A DNA stretch of 64,000 nt from assembly GCF_030867145.1 (NCBI RefSeq), contig NC_134415.1, positions 8,720,417-8,784,416 of the forward strand, given 5' to 3'. A model generated the notes under the pieces. That model saw only the letters and a program-made list of their open reading frames with translations, was not told where the DNA came from and searched no databases. Shown here in pieces: positions 34,601-42,116 of this stretch. The first letter of the stretch is position 1. Each line of letters opens with the position of its first letter. Position numbers and translations under genes: made by a program. The stretch is from Opisthocomus hoazin. Its lineage: Eukaryota > Chordata > Aves > Opisthocomiformes > Opisthocomidae.

Positions 34601-35929
34601 CAGTCCTCGGGCACCTCTCCTGTCCTCCAGGACCTCTCAAAGATGATGGAGTGCCATTCCAGGGGGTGTGGGGAAGCTGAAGTGGAAAGGCAGCGCTGAG
34701 TAGGGATCCAGCGGCCCCACAGAGACACAGGAATGAAAACGGCTACATAGTTTAAGAATCCTAACGGCATGCTGCTCTGAAAAGCGCAGGTCAGATCCTT
34801 GAGCTGCGTGTTTCGCCCTCTGGTTCTTCCAGGAGTGGCCTAACAAGTGCCGTTTACTGGTTTACGTGTGTGAGCCAGGCAGCCTAGCAAACAGCTGGCT
34901 CCCTGTCTTCAGGGAGCAGCTCAACAGCAAGGGCAGCAGCTTGCGATGGTGACAAGCCTCTCAGCTTGGGTTGCCCTGTCAGATGGCTGCATGTCTTGGG
35001 GTTCACCTGAAATGGAGCGGTCCCCTAACTGCGAAACCCCACACAGCCATGGGCTGGCACAAAAACCCTGTTCGCTGCATGTGACCGCGAGCTTTCGGTG
35101 AGGATTCCCTCCCAGGAAGGCGCAGTTCACGGTAAGAACGGCAGCACCCGCTGCGGAGAAGGCAGGAAGGGCGCTGCCAGGGCACTGCCCTGCCCAGAGA
35201 AGAGGCGCAGTTGTGTGTTACTCATCTGCTCCCTCCTGTATCTACACTACACCAGTAGCAGGTCAGTGTAACCGGTCATCTTCAAATGAAGGCTTGCTTG
35301 CTAGCGGTGGCTGACAGACCCTGATTGAGTTCCTGACACTCATTTAGCTGAGGTGGCATAGTCACCACCTCTGAGCCTGACCCACGGATCAGCAGCGTTG
35401 GATATTCCGTATTTACCAGCCAGCCCAGTTAGTCGAAACGCCACCGAGGTTGCTGGAGGCAGCGTGCGCAGCCTCCTGCTCCCACCCCGCAGAGGCCCGA
35501 GGGAACCTCTGTGGTGGTGGCATGGGCACGGCCGGCCGCATGCCCAGGCTGCCGACCACGCGCTCGTCCCTCGCGTGGGGACACGGGAGGTTACGGTCTG
35601 CGCTGACGGGCCCTTGCAGCGCCGGGACTTGGCAGGGGTTAGCAGCACCGCTTCCGGGGGTTTCCAACCCCTTCTGATTTAGAAAATTTGTTTTTTATTT
35701 ATTTTTGCACTTCAGCCTGAGAACGATGTCTCTGTGACGGCGTTTTGCCCACATTCACTAGCCAGGTGTCCGCAGAACCAACCTGCCCATCGCTAACTCT
35801 TCTGTTTCTTTTTGAAGTTTTTCTCCAGACTACTACGACTGGGGCCACCAGAACAGCAGCTTCACGGCTTACATCGGATCCCTCCAGCAAGACCCGGCGC
35901 TGGACACAGACCGGCCGAGCCCTGTGTAA
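9307..35929 (+). CDS. GPR137B: GPR137B, lysosomal seven-transmembrane protein (7 coding exons)
   Basis: Joining 9307-9675, 18339-18388, 23504-23726, 27563-27712, 29756-29884, 32405-32529 and 35818-35929 gives 1158 nt with no internal stop: 385 residues. The product closely matches human GPR137B (TM7SF1; 399 residues as I recall). The bird start corresponds to an internal human Met, which accounts for the 14-residue difference. Seven hydrophobic segments lie at roughly 28-53, 62-84, 95-120, 141-166, 178-200, 217-245 and 277-298. Family hallmarks are [21 protein letters not shown] and a C-terminal tail with DSDDDLAWN and PDYYDWG. N-glycosylation sequons include NDT (residue 11) and NVS before TM7. 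Known family role: a lysosomal membrane protein that affects Rag GTPase/mTORC1 signalling and osteoclast remodelling. All introns are GT-AG except intron 4 (GC-AG). It converges on ERO1B. Confidence 0.95.
10508..10618 (-). repeat. MIR-like ancient SINE fragment
   Basis: Read on the + strand, the segment runs TGAGGCAGAGAAAGG ... CTTGCCTAAGATCTCACAGG ... GGAGCTGGATTCTC ... CCCACTATGG. This follows the reverse complement of the MIR core in order. The copy is diverged and its ends are approximate. It was recognised from memory of the consensus. Confidence 0.5.
11605..11815 (+). repeat. MIR-like ancient SINE fragment
   Basis: Several blocks fall in the order of the MIR 3' half: CTCTGTAAGGGTGTTATAG, TTACCTGTCTTCAAGAG, CGTTGTGAGGATTTGG and a terminal ATTATTAGTATTGTTG. 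It is strongly diverged, so the call is tentative and the ends are approximate. Confidence 0.4.
18339..18388 (+). CDS. GPR137B: GPR137B coding exon 2
   Basis: A 50-nt exon encoding [16 protein letters not shown] plus two bases of Arg140, the loop between TM3 and TM4. Acceptor TTTTGCAG|GTG, donor ACAG|GTAAGA. The sequence is the same as remembered human GPR137B in this segment. Confidence 0.95.
20382..20496 (-). mobile_element. CR1 LINE 3'-end fragment
   Basis: On the + strand it begins ATCATAGAATCGCAGAG, followed by GGTTGGAAGGGACCTTCAAAAA, TCATCTAGTCCAACCCCCAT and TTTCACTAGATCAGGTTGCTCA. This is the reverse complement of the avian CR1 3' terminus with its octamer repeat. It is a strongly 5'-truncated, non-coding copy, and its 3' end differs from the two copies in intron 6. 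Confidence 0.9.
22502..22546 (+). repeat. 45-bp dispersed repeat, copy 1
   Basis: Matches 24152-24196 at about 40 of 45 positions, sharing the core ACTGCAGATTATGACC preceded by CTTGTTCAGT. I do not recognise a family. Confidence 0.7.
22613..22641. repeat. 29-nt poly(T) run
   Basis: An uninterrupted T homopolymer. It could be the poly(A) tail of a minus-strand retrocopy lying to its right, but no polyadenylation signal or recognisable source sequence is seen next to it. Its length in an assembly is error-prone. Confidence 0.9.
23504..23726 (+). CDS. GPR137B: GPR137B coding exon 3
   Basis: Encodes residues 140-214: TM4, the short loop with [13 protein letters not shown]5, and the conserved [13 protein letters not shown]. 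Acceptor CTCTCCCAG|G, donor CCAAG|GTAAGG. It completes Arg140 and ends in phase 0. Confidence 0.95.
23727..27562 (+). other. GPR137B intron 3
   Basis: 3.8 kb. No exon or known transposon was recognised. It holds the second copy of the 45-bp dispersed repeat (24152-24196) and a locally GC- and CpG-richer stretch at about 25.37-27.1 kb. In that stretch several overlapping open frames exist on both strands, none resembling a known protein. Confidence 0.7.
24152..24196 (+). repeat. 45-bp dispersed repeat, copy 2
   Basis: The partner of 22502-22546, in the same orientation about 1.6 kb away, with five mismatches by eye. The two copies lie in adjacent introns on either side of exon 3. Confidence 0.7.
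27563..27712 (+). CDS. GPR137B: GPR137B coding exon 4
   Basis: A 150-nt exon encoding residues 215-264: TM6 and the luminal segment ending [11 protein letters not shown], with an NVS sequon. The acceptor is CTTCCAG|GGC. The donor is CAG|GCAAGT, a non-canonical GC donor with an otherwise ideal consensus. Codon continuity into exon 5 (DQ|ADLK) agrees with the human protein. Confidence 0.95.
27713..29755 (+). other. GPR137B intron 4 (GC-AG type)
   Basis: 2.0 kb. It starts GCAAGT and ends TTTTCAACAG. No exon or known repeat was recognised inside. No GT donor near 27712 would preserve both the reading frame and the conserved SDQ-ADLK junction. Confidence 0.85.
29756..29884 (+). CDS. GPR137B: GPR137B coding exon 5
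   Basis: A 129-nt exon encoding residues 265-307, starting ADLKCQLGD and covering TM7 ([20 protein letters not shown]) to RVRNPTKDL. Donor CTA|GTAAGT. Starts and ends in phase 0. Confidence 0.95.
29885..32404 (+). other. GPR137B intron 5
   Basis: 2.5 kb of intron with no recognised exon or transposon. A short CCAAACCAAACC-type low-complexity patch lies near 30571-30590. The acceptor CCCTCAG ends at 32404. Confidence 0.75.
32405..32529 (+). CDS. GPR137B: GPR137B coding exon 6
   Basis: A 125-nt exon encoding residues 308 to part of 349: [21 protein letters not shown] followed by the acidic [14 protein letters not shown]. This is the cytoplasmic-tail core conserved with human GPR137B. Donor GGCAG|GTGAGA. 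A CR1 element begins about 11 nt inside the following intron. Confidence 0.95.
32541..33097 (-). mobile_element. CR1 LINE, 5'-truncated copy A
   Basis: The + strand starts with the CR1 terminal octamers (GAATTACAGAATCACAGAAT), then GGTTGGAAGGGACC. Read on the - strand, it encodes the C-terminal part of CR1 ORF2, with [34 protein letters not shown] and [25 protein letters not shown]. Relative to copy B it lacks about 80 nt (the stretch after CCTGGGC and before CAGTTTGTGCC) and a further 6-9 nt, so the frame is damaged. The 5' break near 33097 is approximate. Confidence 0.93.
33179..34655 (-). mobile_element. CR1 LINE, 5'-truncated copy B with long open ORF2 segment
   Basis: The 3' end carries octamer repeats (ACAGAATCACACAATCACAG on the + strand). 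The - strand frame stays open from the 5' truncation near 34655 to a TGA at 33232, roughly 470 CR1 codons. It covers the reverse transcriptase from [19 protein letters not shown] through [39 protein letters not shown] and [11 protein letters not shown], with the catalytic FADDTK (+ strand 34054-34071), to the CR1 C-terminal domain. The truncation removes the ORF2 endonuclease region and everything 5' of it, so the copy is not autonomous. The open frame suggests a fairly recent insertion. Confidence 0.95.
33232..34655 (-). pseudogene. CR1 ORF2 fragment: reverse transcriptase, no endonuclease
   Basis: This is the 3' two thirds or so of a non-LTR retrotransposon ORF2. Visible elements are the RT palm motifs with FADDTK, and the CR1-typical C-terminal region with [24 protein letters not shown]. 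The open frame continues upstream to an ATG at 34770 in non-CR1 flank, but the first ~35 residues there have no CR1 resemblance and are probably chance. With its 5' part missing it is classed as a fragment rather than a working gene. Confidence 0.85.
35400..35650. other. CpG-rich patch in GPR137B intron 6
   Basis: About 23 CpGs in 35401-35640 by hand count, in an otherwise CpG-poor intron, 170 bp upstream of the last coding exon. Overlapping open frames on both strands reflect the high GC content. It could be an intragenic regulatory element or promoter; nothing in the sequence decides this. Confidence 0.5.
35818..35929 (+). CDS. GPR137B: GPR137B coding exon 7 (C-terminus and stop)
   Basis: Completes Ser349, then encodes [15 protein letters not shown] and ends DTDRPSPV before TAA at 35927-35929. 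Human has FAPDYYDWG at the same place, and the last ~20 residues are more diverged. Acceptor TTTTTGAAG. Confidence 0.93.
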
Positions 35930-38900
35930 CCGCCACCAAGTGCAGCGCTCTGGGACCTCCCGACAGTAAAACCGGCGTTCTCAGAAACAGCGCTTAGCGA
36001 TTCTTCACCTTTTGGTTTTTAGAAGTGTTCCTATGCACAGATAAATGAAGAACTTGGCTTTGCCACGAGCTTTTCGTAGTTCAAGGAGAAGTATAAGCTA
36101 ATGATTTAAACTTTGAAGACTGTTCTAATTAATACCTTGTTCAAAGCCATGGTTTTTTTGGCTTTGAAAAGAGTTGTTAGAGGGTATAATTTAATCATTT
36201 TATGCTCATTTTAAAAGAGCAAATTTCATGAAGTGAAATGGCATAATTATTTTCTAAGTATTTTTATTTTTACACTGTGTATTAGGTTAGTAATACACGA
36301 TTATGATGAATATACTGTAACCACACAAATGGGTTGTTCAAATGCATGACAGTAGCGATTCTTACACGCACATAAAAGCCTGTAAGGGAGAAATCTCACC
36401 ACCATTAAATACTGTTTTTTCAAGTCACTGCTGCAATCTCAGAGCACAATTTACTGTTCGGGACATCACTGCTTATTCAACGCGGCAAGACGGTTGGAGG
36501 CTAAAAGTCGTCTGTACTCTAGCTACGACCTCAAAATACAGCATTCTTCTAAGAAACTAAGAAAATTGTATCTTCTCAGCAGCTGTAGGGACACTCTCGG
36601 AACGGCAGAAGTGGGCATCTGCACTGGCTGGAGCACTGTGAACTGCAACACGGGCTTAAAGTTCCTAAGTTTGAAAAATTATAAGTTACGTGATCATCGC
36701 TGTCACTCTGTCCTAGGTGTATTATGTAGAAGGGTAAGTCAAATGCCTAACCAGGGCGATGGGTACGTACAACAGTACTTACTCACTTATTGTAAACCTA
36801 GGAAGTGCAGTCTGGGACCAGAACAAGAGCCAGGAATATGTAAAGCACAAAAACCTCACAGGGACCTAGTAGGTCAGCAAAGCTGTGCTTCAGCCATGTC
36901 GGTTCACAGATAACTCTGGCAGTTTGTGGTGGAGATGGTGGACAGACACCTTTCTAGTATGTGACATCTGCACATAGCAAGCCTAAAAATAATTGCTACC
37001 GATCTATAGCGAGCAAGAACCCTAAGTCTGCTTCAGGTCTTTTGATTGTGCGCAGTACTGACTGGTACGCTCTACTGTGAAGAACTCTGCACCCCCAGTG
37101 TCTCTTTGCCCTTCCCCACGTGCAACAAATACTGTTAATTCACTCCACCTTGCCTTAGGAGAAACCCCGTATTTCTTACAGTAGCCTTTACTTCTATAGA
37201 AGTAGTTCATTCTGAGGTGTGCCACAGCATCCCCCAACGGTGGGCAGGCTTGCTGTTTTCCTCATATGCAGCTTCAGGAAGTACAAGAAGTAGAGAATTC
37301 TTGTAGACATCTCACAGAGGATACACAGGAAAAAAAAGAAGGGATGGGGAATAGATCTGATCTGGTCTGCATGGCAGCCAGACGCAGAGTAGTGCCCCGC
37401 TCCTGTGCCAAGTCTTCCACAGGGCCTTTGGTTTTTGGGGCCTTTGTAGTAAAAGCAAAGCCCGAGCCCTGCCCCTGGCAGCAGCACCCTGCCGACTGTC
37501 TGCCCGCGAGAGCTGCTTCACTTCTTCCCTAATGCTCATTGAAGAAAAAGAAAAAAGCCAACTAAACTATCAGCCAGAGATTAAAAGAGGTGCCACAGGG
37601 TTGGGAGAGGAACAGAAATTTCATTAAACCCTTTGGAGTTCTACAGTCATGTTTGTACAAAGCTGCCTGAAGACCTACTGCAAGGAACGTCTGCAGGAGG
37701 AATTACATTTTCTTCACAGTTGATAGAGCTGCACAGCAAAAATTTAATTATGAGAAATCTGTGCTTAAAACAAGCTCAATCCCTGTGCCACAGTATGCAT
37801 GCAAAAAAGTGGAATGGCAAGTGACTGTCATCAATCATAGTGATGAATTCAACACTCTCAAACACAGGAGATTTAAACAACAATGTGAAAGGTAAGATCT
37901 TAAATTTAAATTAAATCACTATAATTATCAGCACCTGTGTAACAGGTCCTAAACTGAGGATGAAACACATGTATCAAATCTTTAGTAAGATAATTTGTTA
38001 AAAATACATACATGGAATGAAACAGAAAGCTGCAGAAATGCTTTACGGGGAGTAATTTCACATGAAGAGCCCCACTGGGTAAACCCACCAGAAAAAATAG
38101 TCACAAAATTAATTTTATAAGCTATTCTGAGAAAGGGACAGAACAGGCCACACTTTCTTTCAAAATAAGCCTTTTTGCCTCTTAAAACAACTGGACTTAC
38201 CCAGGGGCTAAATCTGGCCACACTACAACGCACTGTGCGCAGCAACGGGCACCCAGGTTACCGGCACCGTTGAGTGGAGCTGAAGTGAGAACGGAAGCCT
38301 GCTCATCACCATAAGCATAAATGATGGACATGTAAATTATTTAAGTTATATAATTTCTACCAAGTGTAGTTCAAAGGGAAATGAAATGAAGAGTCAAAAA
38401 ATTTTCAAATTAAGACCCAAAAATTACCTTCACAAAAAGAAGTTGTAGCAGAAAATACTTTAATTCACATTTTATAGACTCAAACATAGCAAAGATTCAG
38501 AACTGTTTAGATCTCAGTAAGCAGTTCCAACACTGATTTTAATAAGTATTACATTTTAATAGGCTAGCTATCGGGAGGAATTGTGAAGTGAAGCATTGCT
38601 GATTGCTGCTTTATAAACATAACCATCTAGATTATTTACACCATATTACAGGCCATTTCCCAGAAAAGCCCAAAGCAAGGCCAGGTAAAGGCAACCCAAC
38701 CAGCAACACACAACTTGGGGAAGCGCGGCACAGTGTATTTCGTGTACACACGACGAGACCTACAGCAGAAACCGTCGGCTGAAGTAGGAAAACGCTTTTG
38801 TTACTCCAGCTTACACAATTCTCTATATTTTACTGGTTTAAATCTATATTCTCACCTTCCTCCTCAGGCACTGAAGAGCCAGGTGTTCACCAGCAGTGCC

Positions 38901-41900
38901 TCACATTCCACCTGTGCAGTTTGCACCAAGTCTTTTTCACCATTTCATGTAAGCCTTCATGACTTGGGGAAAAACGAAACATCTTTGTCTTCTCACTGCC
39001 TCTGGGATTACAATCAGTGTGTCATTTGTACAGGGAAAGGTACTTCTACTCTGAAATGAACGGCAGACAATGCTGACAAGCTGATCTCCAACAGGGAGCT
39101 GGAATTTAAAATCGTTTACAGGTCATGGACAGTGTAACTAACCTTATTCTTTAGTATAAAAACAGATCTGTAAGTATCTAAAATTTCATTTAACATATAA
39201 AGAACTAAGTCACCCAACTTGCACGGCAAAGCTTCATAGGCAGTACAGTCACAGAATGTACACCAAATACAGTAAAAAAGAGAGTGACCAGGAAAATTGT
39301 TTCAATTATATTTGTAACCGGAAAAATCTCACGTCCCGTTTCTACAACGACAGTGCAGTGAAATCCCTTCCATGTTTGATCACCAAGCCAGATGTACCTT
39401 CAAATGCAACAGAACTTCCCCGTATGCAGAATTTGCTGTTCAGTTGCATTCCTGCCTTTCCATGACACAAAGGAAAAGAAAAAAGCTTCAGTCTCTTCAG
39501 GTCCTCCCCCATCGGTGTTAACCCCGCCTGCTCTGTGCCCCCGAGGTGTGCAGGACCTGCGTGCCTGAACCTCTCGCCTGTCCCGCGAGCAGTGCGTGAT
39601 GCCAGTGTGTGATGCTGCTTCAGTGTCCGCAGATTTTCGCCAGGCACGGGTGGAAGAAAAGAAAAACAGCAAGTTGCATCCCCAGAAGAAGGTTGGAAGC
39701 AATTCAACTTTCCCCACAAAGCAAGGGGGAAAAGGGAAGAAACAATTCTGAGACCCAGGGCCTTCCCGGGGTAGTGCAGACAACACAATTTTTTTTCAAC
39801 TAGAAAATCCTGCCTAAAGCTTTAGGCACTGTAAGATATAACAATACCGATAAATCGTAGCTACACAGCATTCTTCACACGAGTGAGCCTACAGGTTCTA
39901 GCCCTTGCAGGCCAAGCCACAAGGCAAGGAATTAACGGCCAACTGAAAAACCACACTTTTCCAACGTGTACAATTACTCAGAAGAGTTAGACACTCGGGG
40001 TGTAACTCATTTACCAAACACAGCTGTGCACATCTGAGCTAGTTACCTAGATTCCCACTTCAATTTAATGGAGAAAAATAAGCTCTAGGGTGCAAAGGCA
40101 GAGCTCGGAATAGGCCGGACCAATCCACCCGGAAATCGCCCACTCTTCTCCAGTAACTAGAAGGCGGAAGCCCCATGGTGACTTGCTCCGACGCGGGTGT
40201 CCACAGGCAAGAGACGCTGCTGGGTAAGAACAAAACACCCCCAGAGCGGCACCAGCTTTCTCTAACACCACATTATATTGTGTACTGGCTTAAACGGGAA
40301 CTTCTAACTGGATACCAGTTCATTGCCAGTTTGTGCAACTATCACCAAAACTTTGTGGGTGTAGTTTGTTTTTTGGGGGGTATTTTGGTTTGGGTTGTTT
40401 TTTTTCCCCCCTTTCATTTAGCTTATGCCAGTTTGACTCAAGAGGGTTTACTTTCTTGAGAAACAGTATTTTTGATAATAGCACGTGTCAGCAGGACAGT
40501 CTATCTCATTTCCCGCCAGGCAGAAATTTGAGGCTCGTCTGGAAACAAGGGACAGAGCATATTCCGGCTTTCAGAAAAACTCAGCTGTAAAGGACCACTT
40601 TATGGAAGCCAAGACAGTTACAATCGATTACATAAACAAGTCACTAAATATCTGGTAGGGTGAAAAATGTTTAAGAGCACTTTATCTTGTGAAGACTTAT
40701 TTTTAAAAACAAGAGATGTATCTACACTGTACCAGCACTTCCTACATTCATAATTCCTAACTTCACTTTGAAACATGCTGGTTTAAAAAAAATTATTTCA
40801 TTTTAAATTTAAACCAATATTTGGTTGCTCCTCATCAGTAGTGCTGTTTCTGAATTCTCTTTTGGACAATGGAAAGTTATCATTGACATCTGTGGACAAT
40901 GATACATGAGTAATTTCTTACTTTATGAAAGTTACGTTATTAACATACCCGTTTTTTTACGCTGAATATCGTTTTAAAGAAGATACAGTCAGGGATTGCA
41001 TAGATAAGAGTATGCGGTATTAAATGTCGGCGTGACTTTAAAAAGCATTTTTTTTTAAAAGTGACTACAAAAACAAGTTCTTACTTTTTCCACTGGCCTT
41101 TTAACATAGCACTAAAACATAACCCACAAAGAGCAAATCTGTTTCCACAGCTCAAAGACTGAAGTGTGCTGTTTTAACATTTTAGGCTTTAAAAAGACAA
41201 TTTCTGGAAACTGAACTTGTGATTACAATCTAGAAAATGAAACGGGGTTAGATGCGAATTTATGGACTGAGGCTTTTCAGCCAGCAGCACTCCACTCACC
41301 ACCTCCCCCTGCCTCGACCCCCAGCCCTGAGCAAACGCAGGCAGCCAAGGGGCTGCAGAAAAGTCCCTTCCAACTGTGCTGCATCAGATGCCAGGTTGTT
41401 GTTTTAAAGAAAAAAGGAAATTCTGCAAAGCAGCACGTCAGGAAAAAAAAGTCGATATCAGCATGATGCAAAGGAGCTCGGTGTGAAATAAAAATTTTCT
41501 GCTCAGTAGATTTCCTATTTTTAAGTAAGTTTCATTATTACGGTAAGAAGTCAGAACTCAACAACAGTCTTATTTCCTTTTTTGTTTTTTTTGTTTTGTT
41601 TTGTTGTTGGTTTTTTTTTCCTCTTTTAGCCAGCCAGAATCGGCATAGCCAATCCTCAGAATATACTGAGGCTCAGTACTGGGGAGAGGCGAGAGGTGCT
41701 CCACCTCTCTCAGGACAGGCCGAGGCAGGGTGGAGGGACACACGTTTTCATATAAAATAACTGTCTCAGAAAGACAAGGAGATAAAGAAAGTTTATGAAG
41801 TTTCAGTACAACAGAACTGTGAGCAGAGAACTTAAAAAATAAACAGATCAGCATAATTTACACATTTAAAAACTATATATTTCATTCATAAATATCTTTT

Positions 41901-42055
41901 CTAATTAATATCCATTCCTAATTTAAACATAAATATTCAAGTTGGTATTTGATTTTACTTTTTATCAGTTCCCACGAGTCCTGTAAGGATCAGTTCCTCC
42001 TGCTCAATGCAGTCACGTAAATGGTCTTCGCTAACTGGTTGTGCAAAGGCCTTCA
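35930..42055. other. Convergent 3' region: GPR137B and ERO1B 3' UTRs plus intergenic DNA
   Basis: 6.1 kb between the two stop codons, AT-rich, with no further coding exon recognised. An ATTAAA at 36404-36409 is a possible polyadenylation signal for GPR137B. Another ATTAAA pair (about 37580 and 37623) lies farther on. For ERO1B (- strand) an AATAAA reads across 36268-36263, far from its stop, so its true end is unresolved. The longest open frames (36494-36913 + and 39342-39788 -) have no family resemblance. T/G-rich low-complexity tracts occur at about 40355-40412 and 41577-41620. Confidence 0.6.
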
Positions 42056-42116
42056 TTACCTAGTTTGTTGTAATAAAACTTTAAAATTCTGCAACTCTCT
42101 TATACTTGTGGAAAGC
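42056..42116 (-). CDS. ERO1B: ERO1B exon 16 (C-terminus and stop)
   Basis: Completes Arg, then [19 protein letters not shown] and TAA (42058-42056). Human ends in LLQHSR. Acceptor TTCTTTTACAG. Confidence 0.93.

Larger units (their letters stand above)
32530..35817 (+). other. GPR137B intron 6, invaded by CR1
   Basis: 3.3 kb, about two thirds of it CR1: copy A 32541-33097 and copy B 33179-34655, both on the - strand. The rest includes a CpG-rich patch at about 35400-35650 just upstream of the last exon. The acceptor is TTTCTTTTTGAAG, AG at 35816-35817. Confidence 0.85.

Noticed and set aside
34656-34770. Apparent N-terminal extension of the CR1 frame to an ATG at 34770
   Set aside because: The added residues have no CR1 similarity and lie in the flank beyond the truncation point; a chance in-frame extension.
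36494-36913. 139-codon open frame on the + strand after the GPR137B stop
   Set aside because: No recognisable motif and low-complexity-free random composition; most likely GPR137B 3' UTR read by chance.
39342-39788. 148-codon open frame on the - strand between the two genes
   Set aside because: Overlapped by another long frame on the same strand, no domain or family resemblance, no splice structure, and it lies in the probable 3' UTR/intergenic interval.
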